A DNA stretch of 64,000 bases from Desulfovibrio piger (GCF_951793255.1 NZ_OX636706.1:1649001-1713000); one strand, 5' to 3'. Positions 35,915 through 44,771 are shown, numbered from the stretch's first letter. Translations and numbers: made by a program. Notes: a model not told the origin generated them from the sequence alone.

Positions 35915-36856
35915 CTAAAGGCCGCCCGCCCCGGCTTCGCCCAGAGGCGCAACCGTGCGTTTCCGCTGGATGTCCCGGTGGGGCGGTTCGCCGAACATGC
36001 GTTTGTACTCCCTGCTGAACTGGGTCACGCTCTCATAGCCTACGGAAAGGGCCGCCGAGGCCGCGCGCATGTCTTCCATGAGCATCAGGCGCTGGGCCTC
36101 GTGCAGCCTGAGCTGCTTGAGGTATTGCAGGGGGCTCAGGCCGGTGACGGTCTTGAAATGACGATGGAGCGTGGACAGGGACATGCCCACCTGCCGTGCC
36201 AGGCTCTCCATGCGTACCGGGGCCCCCAGATCCCGGCGCAGGATGGAGACGGCCTGCAAGACCTGGCTGTTCTGCGAGCCCTGGGCATAGAGTCCGCGCA
36301 GCACATGGCCCAGGGGCCCGATCAGCAGCAGATAGTGCAGCTCCTGCAGGATCATGGGGGCGCGGATGGCGATCTGCTCCGGCTTGTCCAGCAGCTCGGC
36401 CAGGCGCAGCACCGCTTCCAGGAATTCCGGTTCGGCATCCGCCACGGCGACGCCGGGGCCGTCTTCCTGCGGCGTTTTGCCCGCAGGCCGCATCCTGAGC
36501 ATGAGGTCCGTCAGGATCTGCCTGTCCAGATAGAAGAAGAGGGAGAGGAAAGGCTGTCCGGGAGCCGTATCGAAAAAGGAAGACGAGCTGGGCATGTCGA
36601 TGCCGGAGACCAGGAACTGGCCCCGCCGGAAGACGAATTCCTGCGAGCCGATGAGCGAGCGTTTGCTCCCCTGGACGATGACGGACACCAGCGGTCTTTC
36701 GAAGCAGCGGTCAGGTGCGGGCGGGTCCTCCCGCCGGACGAGCACCAGACCGTCGATGGGGCTGGGGCGGATCTCCGGGGCGGGGAGGTGCCGCATCAGG
36801 ATGTCTTTCAGGGCGGCAAGGATATCTTCTTTGATGGACAGGGCTGAGGATGCCAT
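35915..36856 (-). CDS. AraC-family transcription regulator
   Basis: 313 residues from the ATG at 36856, chosen for GGAGG 5 bases upstream. The N-terminal cupin-type domain (about 30-190, AraC_N type) has RPLVSVIVQGSKRSLIG. The C-terminal pair of helix-turn-helix motifs (about 215-310) includes MSLSTLHRHFKTVTGLSPLQYLKQLRL and a YESVTQFSREYKRMFGEPP motif. It is divergent from the cupin gene and convergent with the CMD gene, so it probably controls one or both. Confidence 0.88.
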   Translation of the reverse strand: MASSALSIKEDILAALKDILMRHLPAPEIRPSPIDGLVLVRREDPPAPDRCFERPLVSVIVQGSKRSLIGSQEFVFRRGQFLVSGIDMPSSSSFFDTAPGQPFLSLFFYLDRQILTDLMLRMRPAGKTPQEDGPGVAVADAEPEFLEAVLRLAELLDKPEQIAIRAPMILQELHYLLLIGPLGHVLRGLYAQGSQNSQVLQAVSILRRDLGAPVRMESLARQVGMSLSTLHRHFKTVTGLSPLQYLKQLRLHEAQRLMLMEDMRAASAALSVGYESVTQFSREYKRMFGEPPHRDIQRKRTVAPLGEAGAGGL

Positions 36857-37137
36857 GAGGACCTCCGGTTCGGGCTGCCTGTCCAGTGTAACCAAAAGAC
36901 GGCAGGGAGAGAAGACGCCCGCCAGTGGCGTCCGCGGGCAGACGGCACGACTGTGCAAGAGCGCCGGAGGGGATGTGTTTCCCCAGCCTCAGGAAGGCTC
37001 TGTCTTTGCCCTGCTGACGGGACAGGCACGGGGAGCGGTACACGGCGCTGTCCGTCCGCGGCTGCCCGGCAGTGTGGCCGCACCTCCGGCGATACCGGCC
37101 GGGCGTGACATGTAACGATCAACAAAAGGAAACGACC

Positions 37138-37545
37138 ATGCAGGAAAACAGGGGGCCTTTCGCCCAGGGCGGTGCCAACACGGCCTATGCCCGCTACTTT
37201 GTCGGCAACAGTTACCTGAACATGCTTTCCACCGAAGGGGTCGTCATCGGTAACGTGACCTTCGAACCGGGATGCCGCAACAACTGGCATATCCATGAGG
37301 CCGCCAGCGGCGGCGGGCAGATACTGCTCTGCACCTCCGGGCGCGGCTGGTATCAGGAGTGGGGCAAGCCCGCACGCGAACTGCACGCGGGCGACGTGGT
37401 CCACATCCCCGCCGGGGTCAAGCACTGGCACGGCGCGGCCAGGGACAGCTGGTTCGTGCATCTGGCCGTAGAAGTCCCCGGTGAGGGCTGCCGCTCCCAG
37501 TGGCTGGAGCCTGTCAGCGAAGAGGAGTATGCCCGTCTGCCCTAG
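37138..37545 (+). CDS. Cupin-domain protein
   Basis: 135 residues from the ATG at 37138 (AAGGA upstream). It is a single beta-barrel with metal ligands in NNWHIHEA, GGGQILLC and KHWHGAA, as in small manganese or zinc cupins found with carboxymuconolactone decarboxylases. It could bind a small aromatic or quinone. It is divergent from the AraC-type regulator with about 280 bases between, where a promoter is expected but not obvious. Confidence 0.8.
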   Translation: MQENRGPFAQGGANTAYARYFVGNSYLNMLSTEGVVIGNVTFEPGCRNNWHIHEAASGGGQILLCTSGRGWYQEWGKPARELHAGDVVHIPAGVKHWHGAARDSWFVHLAVEVPGEGCRSQWLEPVSEEEYARLP

Positions 37546-37613
37546 GCAGGAGCATCTTGCATCCGGTGCCCACGGCGCCGGATGAGCCTGCCGGCAGCCG
37601 CCGGAAAAAGGAG

Positions 37614-37645
37614 GCCGCCGCTGTTCCTGCAAAAACAGCGGCGGC
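37614..37645 (-). terminator. Intrinsic terminator of the porin operon
   Basis: Perfect 12-bp stem (37614-37625 with 37634-37645). On the minus strand it is followed by CCTCCTTTTT. It lies 62 bases past the porin stop. Confidence 0.75.
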
Positions 37646-37706
37646 GGAGTGCGCGCGGGAAGGAGAAGCACGCGCGGGAAAGGGGCGGATGCCCGCCCCG
37701 GGAGGA

Positions 37707-39221
37707 CTAGAAGCTGTAGGCGAAGATCAGCTGGGCCTTCCAGGCATCCTGCTTGGACCAGTTACGATCGCTGACGTAGCTCTTGTCCCAGGTGTCCTTG
37801 TCCATCATGTTGATGATGTAGCCGAGCTCGAGATTGGCTTCCAGGTTCTCGTAGATCTGCCAGGAGTTGACCAGGTTGAATTCCAGCAGGCCGTCGTTGG
37901 TGGTCAGGTAGGGACCGTCCTGGGTGGCGGTGGTGTCGTTCCAGGCCACGGCGGAACCCATGTACTTGACCATGGAGGGGCTGTTGGTGCCGCCCCAGTA
38001 GGCCACACGGAAGGTGTGCTTGAGGTCTTCCACAAAGCTCACGTCCGCGATCTGCAGGCCCACGCCCCAGGTACCGGCGTAGGTCAGATTGTTGTCGTAG
38101 AAGTTGTAGCCGGTGCCCCAGGCCAGGTTGCCGTCGCCCATGAAGGACGTGAAGTTGCCCGCGCCGGCGATGGAGGGCAGGCGCTCGGAACCGTTCTTGA
38201 CGTTGCCGTCGTCACCGGAGGCATACCAGCCGAAGATGCCGGGGGTGCCCCAGTCCATCTTGTATTCCACCAGGGCCTTGACCAGCCAGCCTTCACGCTT
38301 GCTGTTGCCGCGCACCAAGTCCGTACCGCGCTTGAGCACGTCGTAACGGCCCATGGCTTCCACATAGCCGTAGTTGATGTCGAATTCGATGTTCAGGGGA
38401 TCGAAGGCCGTGATGGCCACGGGCAGACCGGCCCAGAACATGGAGCCGTAGGCCTTGCTGGTCTTGCCGAGGGCAAACTCGTTCATGCCGGGCAGATAGC
38501 CGGGCAGGGTCACGTCCAGCGCGCCGTCGGCCGTACCCACGCCGCCTTCATTGAAGCGGGTGTTCTTGCCCTGCATGCCGTACATGGCCCAGGGGGTCAG
38601 TTCCACACCGTCGAACTTCAGGGGCAGCATGAGCGCGAAGAGGTCCATGTTGTCCAAGTAGTTCTTCTGGTAATCTTCCCTGTCGCCATAGACACGGCCA
38701 GCATAATTGTCGTTGAGCGGGCGCATCCAGAGGGCGGTCAGGCCCACATTGTCGTTGAACTGGTAGCTGGCGACCAGGGCGGCGGCGTCACCGTCCATGA
38801 TGGCGGAACCGCCGGCCACGTTGGGCATGGCCACGGCCTGCAAGCCCATGCGGAGTTTGAGGTCGGTATTGGGCACCATCCAGTCGATGTAGGCGTTCTT
38901 GACCTTCACCTCCCTGCCGTCGGCACCCAGGGCGCCGCCGCTTTCGGCATTGCCCCACATCTGGTCGCCGATCTCGAAGAACACCGTACCGGACAGGGAT
39001 TCGGAGGCCACGGCATCCAGCTGCAGGCGGACGCGCTGACCGGCATTGAAGGTATCCTCGTGATGGCGTTTCTTGTTGTCCACATCCTTGATAAGGCTGC
39101 CGTCACCAAGGCCAAAGCCCACCAGCCATTCGCCGGAGGCTTTGAAATCGATGGCTTTGGCGCCGCTGGCGGCCCCCAGGAGCATGCCGGCAGCCAGCAT
39201 GAGGGTAAGAATTTTTTTCAT
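37707..39221 (-). CDS. Outer-membrane porin, Desulfovibrio type
   Basis: 504 residues from the ATG at 39221. The signal peptide is MKKILTLMLAAGMLLGAASGAKA. The rest alternates polar and aromatic residues as in beta-barrels and ends in IFAYSF, with the C-terminal Phe recognised by the BAM machinery. Its general composition matches the abundant porin of sulfate reducers. It is 34 bases after a small Cys-rich gene and so probably under the same Fur-type control. Transported substrate unknown. Confidence 0.8.
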   Translation of the reverse strand: MKKILTLMLAAGMLLGAASGAKAIDFKASGEWLVGFGLGDGSLIKDVDNKKRHHEDTFNAGQRVRLQLDAVASESLSGTVFFEIGDQMWGNAESGGALGADGREVKVKNAYIDWMVPNTDLKLRMGLQAVAMPNVAGGSAIMDGDAAALVASYQFNDNVGLTALWMRPLNDNYAGRVYGDREDYQKNYLDNMDLFALMLPLKFDGVELTPWAMYGMQGKNTRFNEGGVGTADGALDVTLPGYLPGMNEFALGKTSKAYGSMFWAGLPVAITAFDPLNIEFDINYGYVEAMGRYDVLKRGTDLVRGNSKREGWLVKALVEYKMDWGTPGIFGWYASGDDGNVKNGSERLPSIAGAGNFTSFMGDGNLAWGTGYNFYDNNLTYAGTWGVGLQIADVSFVEDLKHTFRVAYWGGTNSPSMVKYMGSAVAWNDTTATQDGPYLTTNDGLLEFNLVNSWQIYENLEANLELGYIINMMDKDTWDKSYVSDRNWSKQDAWKAQLIFAYSF

Positions 39222-39255
39222 GACCTTCTTCCTTACTGTTTGAGGTTCACATCCA

Positions 39256-39690
39256 TCAGGCAACAGCGGCGCCCCCCGACGCCACGGCCGCCCGGGCCGT
39301 ATTCCGCGCCTTGGCGCGGGCCTTTTTGTCCTTGCAGCGGCAGTTGGGGCAGGTGCCCTTGCAAACATGCTTTGCCTTTTCAGGGACAATGAGGACCTTG
39401 TTGCCGCTCGTCGCCAGCTCGAAGCCGCGGGAGCCTTTGTAGTGGATGCGCTGCGGCGCGATGGAAGGCTGGGGCGCACCGCGCAGGGCGGCGGCCGCCG
39501 CCGGCTGGATGCGGGTCACATGGCGCACATCGATGAAGAATTTGTTGCAGTCGTTGCTGTGGCAGCGCATAAGGTTCAGGATGGCACGGGCCTGTTCCAG
39601 ATCCAGATCCTCGCCGGTGGCGATGTGCAGGTTGTTGGCACTGCGGCGGAAAGAGATCCGGGTCTGGGGAAGGTTTTCCAATCTCGGCAT
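39256..39690 (-). CDS. Small protein with Cys-rich basic C-terminus, unknown function
   Basis: 144 residues from the ATG at 39690 (AGGAG 5 bases upstream). The N-terminal two-thirds (NNLHIATGEDLDLEQARAIL, FFIDVRHVTRIQP) has the alternating pattern of a STAS-like alpha/beta domain. The C-terminus has CKGTCPNCRCKDKKARAKAR, four Cys within ten residues in a basic tail. No known family can be stated. It is first in an operon with the porin and lies just below a Fur-type palindrome, so an iron-related or redox-sensing role is inferred. Confidence 0.6.
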   Translation of the reverse strand: MPRLENLPQTRISFRRSANNLHIATGEDLDLEQARAILNLMRCHSNDCNKFFIDVRHVTRIQPAAAAALRGAPQPSIAPQRIHYKGSRGFELATSGNKVLIVPEKAKHVCKGTCPNCRCKDKKARAKARNTARAAVASGGAAVA

Positions 39691-39724
39691 GGTGGCTCCT
39701 GTGGTAATGTGTTTTGTTGGGGCA

Positions 39725-39776
39725 AACATGCCATGATTGAAAAATGATGTCAACAGAATTGAAAATTGTTTTCAAT
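39725..39776 (-). promoter_or_regulatory. Promoter with Fur-type palindrome
   Basis: ATTGAAAATTGTTTTCAAT (39758-39776) is a perfect 8+3+8 palindrome close to the Desulfovibrio Fur-box type TGAAAATnATTTTCA. A second, weaker copy (TTGAAAAATGATGTCAA, 39737-39753) overlaps the minus-strand TTGACA (-35, 39748-39753). The -10 candidate is CATGTT after 17 bases. The layout predicts iron repression of the small gene and porin. Confidence 0.65.
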
Positions 39777-39781
39777 TTATT

Positions 39782-40380
39782 GTCCCACTCAGGGAGGGGT
39801 AAAACCCCCACCTTTAGGTGGCGGCTTTAGCGTTTCTTTTGTAGTCTGTGGGCATGAGCAATTATCGTAAAGGCTCCCACAGTGTTTTTTCAATTCACCT
39901 GCACCTGGTCTGGATAACCAAGTACAGGAAAAAGATTTTGTCAGGCGACATCGCCCAGAGAGCCAGGTCGCTGATACGCGGCATCTGTGAAAAGCATCAG
40001 GTGGAAATTCTCAAAGGACATATAGCACCCGACCATATCCATCTTTTCGTTTCGATTTCACCAAGCCTTGCTGTGAGCAAGTTGATGCAACAACTGAAAG
40101 GCCGAACCGCGCATGCCATGATAAATGAATTTCCATTGTTGCGCCGCCAGTACTGGGGACGTCATATGTGGGCGCGTGGCTATTTCTGTTGCAGCAGTGG
40201 CAATGTGACCGATGAGGTCATTAAGCAATACATCACGCAACAGGAAGATGCAGATGAAACCTTCCGAATTGAGGGGGAATGACTTCAGCCTGCTTCAGCA
40301 GGGGCCATACCGGCTTTAGCCGGAACGCGACTTTAGTCGCCACGGTGAATCCACCGGCTTTAGCCGGTGGAGTGTTCAAT
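39782..40380 (+). mobile_element. IS200-like element, tandem copy 1 (599 bp)
   Basis: Carries only tnpA. The left end has a small hairpin CCACC-TTTA-GGTGG (39809-39822). The right end has three hairpins built on CTTTAG (CCGGCTTTAGCCGG, GCGACTTTAGTCGC, CCACCGGCTTTAGCCGGTGG) and ends at TTCAAT. It is followed directly by an identical second copy. It has no terminal inverted repeats, as expected for single-strand (HUH) transposition. Confidence 0.85.
39854..40282 (+). CDS. tnpA: IS200/IS605-family TnpA transposase, copy 1
   Basis: 142 residues from the ATG at 39854. This is a Y1 HUH transposase: the His pair is in PDHIHLFVS, the catalytic Tyr in VIKQYITQQ near the C-terminus, and the N-terminus begins MSNYRKGSHSVFSIHLHLVW. 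It makes single-strand cuts at hairpin-marked ends. No TnpB is present. There is no clear ribosome site, as often in this family where translation is kept low. A GTG two codons upstream is an alternative start. Confidence 0.92.
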   Translation: MSNYRKGSHSVFSIHLHLVWITKYRKKILSGDIAQRARSLIRGICEKHQVEILKGHIAPDHIHLFVSISPSLAVSKLMQQLKGRTAHAMINEFPLLRRQYWGRHMWARGYFCCSSGNVTDEVIKQYITQQEDADETFRIEGE

Positions 40381-40979
40381 GTCCCACTCAGGGAGGGGTA
40401 AAACCCCCACCTTTAGGTGGCGGCTTTAGCGTTTCTTTTGTAGTCTGTGGGCATGAGCAATTATCGTAAAGGCTCCCACAGTGTTTTTTCAATTCACCTG
40501 CACCTGGTCTGGATAACCAAGTACAGGAAAAAGATTTTGTCAGGCGACATCGCCCAGAGAGCCAGGTCGCTGATACGCGGCATCTGTGAAAAGCATCAGG
40601 TGGAAATTCTCAAAGGACATATAGCACCCGACCATATCCATCTTTTCGTTTCGATTTCACCAAGCCTTGCTGTGAGCAAGTTGATGCAACAACTGAAAGG
40701 CCGAACCGCGCATGCCATGATAAATGAATTTCCATTGTTGCGCCGCCAGTACTGGGGACGTCATATGTGGGCGCGTGGCTATTTCTGTTGCAGCAGTGGC
40801 AATGTGACCGATGAGGTCATTAAGCAATACATCACGCAACAGGAAGATGCAGATGAAACCTTCCGAATTGAGGGGGAATGACTTCAGCCTGCTTCAGCAG
40901 GGGCCATACCGGCTTTAGCCGGAACGCGACTTTAGTCGCCACGGTGAATCCACCGGCTTTAGCCGGTGGAGTGTTCAAT
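40381..40979 (+). mobile_element. IS200-like element, tandem copy 2 (599 bp)
   Basis: Matches 39782-40380 throughout in the parts compared (5' end, tnpA, 3' hairpins), offset exactly 599 bases. It abuts copy 1 with no spacer. Right flank TTGCC. Confidence 0.85.
40453..40881 (+). CDS. tnpA: IS200/IS605-family TnpA transposase, copy 2
   Basis: Protein identical to the copy at 39854, with the same HUH (PDHIHLF) and Tyr (KQYITQQ) motifs and complete length. Its message would also carry the CTTTAG hairpins of copy 1 if transcribed through. Confidence 0.92.
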   Translation: MSNYRKGSHSVFSIHLHLVWITKYRKKILSGDIAQRARSLIRGICEKHQVEILKGHIAPDHIHLFVSISPSLAVSKLMQQLKGRTAHAMINEFPLLRRQYWGRHMWARGYFCCSSGNVTDEVIKQYITQQEDADETFRIEGE

Positions 40980-41085
40980 TTGCCTTTGAAAAATAAAAAG
41001 GCAATCATCTCAAAGAGGTAGCGAACCTGTGCCGGCTTATCTCTGCGTATGACGCAGAACAGGGCCAGCATCGATCCCGGACTGC

Positions 41086-42039
41086 GTGCCCCTGCTGGCC
41101 CTGACGGCCGCCCTGTGGGGCGCCCAGCCGCTGCTGGTCAAGATCACCATGCGGGAGCTGAACCCGTCCACCATGACCGCAGTGCGTTATCTGCTCATGA
41201 GCATCACCTTTTTCGCGCTCATGCGCTGGCGGGGGCTGCCGCTCCTGCCGCCGCTGCGCCTGATGCCGGCCCTGCTGCTCATGGGCATCACCGGTGTGGC
41301 GCTCAACAATATCGCCCAGTTCACCGGTCTGCAGCTCTCCACGGTCAGCAATGCCACTCTCATCGCCACGACCACTCCGGCCGTGACGGCGCTGGTGGCC
41401 CTGATCTTCCTGCGCGAGCGCCTGCTGCCCATCGAACTGCTGGGGATCCTGCTTTCCGTGGCCGGGGCGCTGTTCCTCGTCAGCAAGGGACAGATGGACG
41501 TATTGCTGCATATCTCCTTCAACAAGGGGGATCTGCTGTTCTTCACCGCCCAGCTGGGCTGGGCCGTCTATTCCCTGACGGGCTTCCGCGTCATGCGCCA
41601 TCTTCCGCCCCTGACGACCACGGCCTGGGCCGGGCTGTTCGGGACGGCGGGCACCTTCATCTACGCCGCGCTGACCGGCCAGCTGGACGTGCACAGCGTG
41701 GGCGGCACGACCCTGGCCTGTATGGTCTATATCGTCTGGATCGGCGGCGTGTGCGCCATGATCTTCTGGAACATGGGGGTCAAGGTGGTGGGGGCAGGGC
41801 AGGCGGCCATCTTCCTCAACATCATGCCGCTGGTGGGCGTTGTCCTGGGCGTGACCCTGCTGGGAGAGGACTTTGCTTTCCGCGAGGCCTTCGGCGCCGT
41901 GGGCATCCTGGGCGGGGTGTACATCCTGACGCACAGCCGCCAGATCATGCGGCGCATGGACCAGCGCCTGATCCGGCGTGCCCGGGAGCTGGCGGCCGCC
42001 CGCCGGCAGGCTGCGGAAAAGGAATCCCGCCGGGACTGA
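41086..42039 (+). CDS. EamA/DMT-family transporter
   Basis: 317 residues from a GTG at 41086. Ten hydrophobic spans with two EamA repeats (LTAALWGAQPLLVK..., TAQLGWAVYS...). The family exports metabolites or amino acids; the substrate is unknown. The N-terminus is about ten residues shorter than usual and has no clear ribosome site. An in-frame TGA lies at 41050-41052, and the tandem IS200 copies end only 107 bases upstream, so the 5' end may be damaged or mis-set. It is 40 bases ahead of the GT-C-like gene. Confidence 0.8.
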   Translation: MPLLALTAALWGAQPLLVKITMRELNPSTMTAVRYLLMSITFFALMRWRGLPLLPPLRLMPALLLMGITGVALNNIAQFTGLQLSTVSNATLIATTTPAVTALVALIFLRERLLPIELLGILLSVAGALFLVSKGQMDVLLHISFNKGDLLFFTAQLGWAVYSLTGFRVMRHLPPLTTTAWAGLFGTAGTFIYAALTGQLDVHSVGGTTLACMVYIVWIGGVCAMIFWNMGVKVVGAGQAAIFLNIMPLVGVVLGVTLLGEDFAFREAFGAVGILGGVYILTHSRQIMRRMDQRLIRRARELAAARRQAAEKESRRD

Positions 42040-42079
42040 GACCGGCGGGATGGCATCTATCAAGAGACGGGCTGCCGCT

Positions 42080-43768
42080 ATGAAAGAGACTGAACACAAA
42101 AGACACCGGCTTGCGGATCTGCTTCTGGTCCTGCTGGCCGCGCTGTTCTGCTGGTGTGCCCTGCAGGGGACGCTGGACCTCAATCCCCAGGGCATCGGCA
42201 TGGACAGCGACCTGCAGAACTACGCGCAGATCATGGAAGCCGGGGAATGCCCCGCGGCCTTTGCCCGTGACCCGGTGGCGTCTTTTTTCCCGCAGGATCC
42301 GGGCGTGCCCAACCTGCTGACGGCCCTGGCGGGTCTGCTCCCCGACGGGGACAATGCGGCCACGGACATGCTGCGTGTGGGCGCGCTGGGCGTCTTTTTG
42401 CACTTCCTTGCCTATTACATCCTGGGGCGCTGCCTGTTCCGCAGCCCCTCTCTGGCGGCCCTGCTCTCGATCCTGATGAGCATTGCCGTGCACTGGTCGT
42501 TCGGCACCTTCTGGGGCAGCATGCGCTCGGATCCGGTGCCGCGCATCTTCTATGCCGATCTCTGGCCCTTTCTTCTGCTGCCGGCCTGTGCGGCCGTCAA
42601 ACGCCCTTCGCTGCAGCCTGTGGTCATGTTCCTGTCAGGCTGTGCCATGCTGGTGCATACGGTCAGCGCCCTCATGGGCGGAGCCATGTTCTTCATGGCC
42701 TTTTTCCTGCTCTGGCGGGACAGGGGACTGTGGCGCCACGCGGGCCTGAGCCTGCTGAATCTGTTGAGCTTCGCAGTTCCCGTTGTTATATATCTGAAAG
42801 TTTTTCTTGCGGATACACCAGCACCGCCGGCCGAGTATACCGGGCTTTTTGCCGAGGTGCGCGCCCTGCGTTACAGCAAGGACTGGCATGATGTCTGGCA
42901 GAGCCTTGCGGACATATTGCGCTATTATACCTTCCCCGTCCCGCTGTTCCCCGCGGCGGCCGTAGCAGCCGCCATACTGTTCAAAAAAAGACAGCAGCTG
43001 GCCGGGCCGGTGCGCACCCTGCTGCGGCTCATGCCGGGCATGGTGCTGGGCATCGCGGGCGGCTGTGTGCTCTGCGCCCTGGAGATGTGGCTGGCCCGCC
43101 ATCTGGGGCGGCAGAACATGAGTCAGGAGATCCTGCGGGGCACACGCTTTTTGGTGCCGCTTTCCTGGCTGCTGCTGACCTGTCTTTTGTCCCCGTACTG
43201 GCAGGGCCTTGCCCCCCTGCTGCGCCGTGGCCTCGTCATCCTGCTGGCTGTCGTCCTGCTGTCGCTGGGGCAGGGCAAACAGGTGGTGGCGGCCCGGCAT
43301 GCCCTGGCGGACATGACCGGTCTGGGCTGGCTGGATACGGAAGAGGCCCGGCAGATCAAGGCGCATTCCCTGGGATTGCGGGATGCCCTGCAGGCCCTGC
43401 GCGCGCAGGCGGGACCGGAAGAGCTGGTTTTTACTGACGGAGACTGCATGGCCGTGCGCTTTGCTGCCCGCATGCCCATGCTGCCCGTACACAAGGACGG
43501 GAACGTCATCTATTATGCCGCCGACCCGGATATGGCCCGGCGCTGGCTGGCCATGCAACACCGCATGGCGGCCGATGCCACCGGCTATATGGAGGTCTGG
43601 CGTACGGAGCAGGCCGCGTTGCTGCTGACGCGCCATGTGGAGCACAAAGCCCTGTTGCTGCGTTACGGTGTCCTGCTTTTTGAGAATGAAGACTGGCTGT
43701 TGCTGCGGCGTTCGCCGGTAGCGGCGGACGCCGATGCACAGGTCACGAGGAGCGGATATGCAGACTGA
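42080..43768 (+). CDS. GT-C-like polytopic membrane protein
   Basis: 562 residues from the ATG at 42080; an in-frame ATG at 42050 is an alternative, and neither has a strong ribosome site. About 11 membrane spans. The first loop has GMDSDLQNYAQIM, an acidic DxD-like site as in GT-C transferases, and a C-terminal soluble domain of about 120 residues follows (LVFTDGDCMAVRFAARMP). By position it is the transferase partner of the GT2 gene that overlaps its end. It resembles the layout of the protein at 26631 but is not a close copy by eye. Confidence 0.55.
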   Translation: MKETEHKRHRLADLLLVLLAALFCWCALQGTLDLNPQGIGMDSDLQNYAQIMEAGECPAAFARDPVASFFPQDPGVPNLLTALAGLLPDGDNAATDMLRVGALGVFLHFLAYYILGRCLFRSPSLAALLSILMSIAVHWSFGTFWGSMRSDPVPRIFYADLWPFLLLPACAAVKRPSLQPVVMFLSGCAMLVHTVSALMGGAMFFMAFFLLWRDRGLWRHAGLSLLNLLSFAVPVVIYLKVFLADTPAPPAEYTGLFAEVRALRYSKDWHDVWQSLADILRYYTFPVPLFPAAAVAAAILFKKRQQLAGPVRTLLRLMPGMVLGIAGGCVLCALEMWLARHLGRQNMSQEILRGTRFLVPLSWLLLTCLLSPYWQGLAPLLRRGLVILLAVVLLSLGQGKQVVAARHALADMTGLGWLDTEEARQIKAHSLGLRDALQALRAQAGPEELVFTDGDCMAVRFAARMPMLPVHKDGNVIYYAADPDMARRWLAMQHRMAADATGYMEVWRTEQAALLLTRHVEHKALLLRYGVLLFENEDWLLLRRSPVAADADAQVTRSGYAD

Positions 43769-44765
43769 GAAGAAAGGCAACAGGATCGCGGTCCTGATCC
43801 CCTGCTATAACGAGGCGCTGACCATCGGGAACGTGGTCAGGGATTACCGTCAGGCCCTGCCGGATGCCGATATCTATGTCTATGACAACAATTCCACCGA
43901 CGAAACGGCCCGTCTGGCCCGTGAGGCCGGTGCCATCGTGCGCCCCGAGCCCCGTCAGGGCAAGGGCAACGTGGTGCGGACCATGTTCCGTGACATCGAG
44001 GCGGACTGTTATCTGATGGTGGACGGGGACGACACCTATCCGGCTTCGCAGGCGGCGGCCCTGTGCGCGCCCGTGCTGGAAGGACGTGCGGACATGGTCA
44101 TCGGCGACCGGCTGTCCTCCACCTACTTCACGGAGAACAAGCGCCCATTCCACAACTGCGGCAACATGCTGGTGCGCCGCTGCATCAACATGTTCTGGAA
44201 GCGCGGCCGGCAGATCGAGGACGTCATGACGGGCATGCGGGCCATGTCGCCCCTGTTCGTCAAATCCTTCCCCATCCTTTCGCAGGGCTTCGAGATAGAG
44301 ACGGAGATGACCATCTTTTCCCTGGCCAACAATTTCCGCATCGCCTCCATGCCCATCCAGTACCGCGACCGGCCGGAAGGGAGTTTTTCCAAGCTGAGCA
44401 CGTTCCGGGACGGCTTCCGCGTCCTGAAGACCATCGCCGTCCTGTTCAAGGATTACCGTCCCCTGCTGGTCTTCTGGTCGGTGGCCTGTCTGCTGGCCCT
44501 GCTTTCTCTGGGGCTGTTCCTGCCTGTGCTGGGCGAATACATGTCCAGCGGGCTCGTACCCCGCTTCCCGACCGTGATCGTGTCCGGATTCTGCATGCTG
44601 GCGGCTTTGCTGAGCTTTGTTGCCGGCCTGACCCTGGACTGCCAGCGCAAGCGGGCCCGGCAGGCCTTCGAGATCCAGCTCAATGTGCTGTCATTGCTGC
44701 TGCGGCAGGGCAGGACAGGCATGCCCTCCGGCGGGAACAGGCCGGAGCAAGACCCTCAGGCGTAA
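43758..44765 (+). CDS. Family 2 glycosyltransferase, GtrB/DPM-like
   Basis: 335 residues from the ATG at 43758 (GAGGAG 6 bases upstream), overlapping the preceding gene by 11 bases. The GT-A domain has VLIPCYNEALTI, DNNSTDET and DGDD (89-92). MTGMRAMSPLFVKSFP and EIETEMTIFSL are typical of polyprenyl-phosphate glycosyltransferases. Two membrane spans lie near the C-terminus (about 238-295). It should load a sugar onto undecaprenyl phosphate for the GT-C-like partner and a GtrA-type flippase. Confidence 0.85.
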   Translation: MQTEKKGNRIAVLIPCYNEALTIGNVVRDYRQALPDADIYVYDNNSTDETARLAREAGAIVRPEPRQGKGNVVRTMFRDIEADCYLMVDGDDTYPASQAAALCAPVLEGRADMVIGDRLSSTYFTENKRPFHNCGNMLVRRCINMFWKRGRQIEDVMTGMRAMSPLFVKSFPILSQGFEIETEMTIFSLANNFRIASMPIQYRDRPEGSFSKLSTFRDGFRVLKTIAVLFKDYRPLLVFWSVACLLALLSLGLFLPVLGEYMSSGLVPRFPTVIVSGFCMLAALLSFVAGLTLDCQRKRARQAFEIQLNVLSLLLRQGRTGMPSGGNRPEQDPQA

Positions 44766-44771
44766 ATGAAG

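Noticed and set aside
39848-39853. GTG start for the IS200-like TnpA
   Set aside because: The ATG two codons later begins the family-like MSNYRKG; the GTG adds only two residues.
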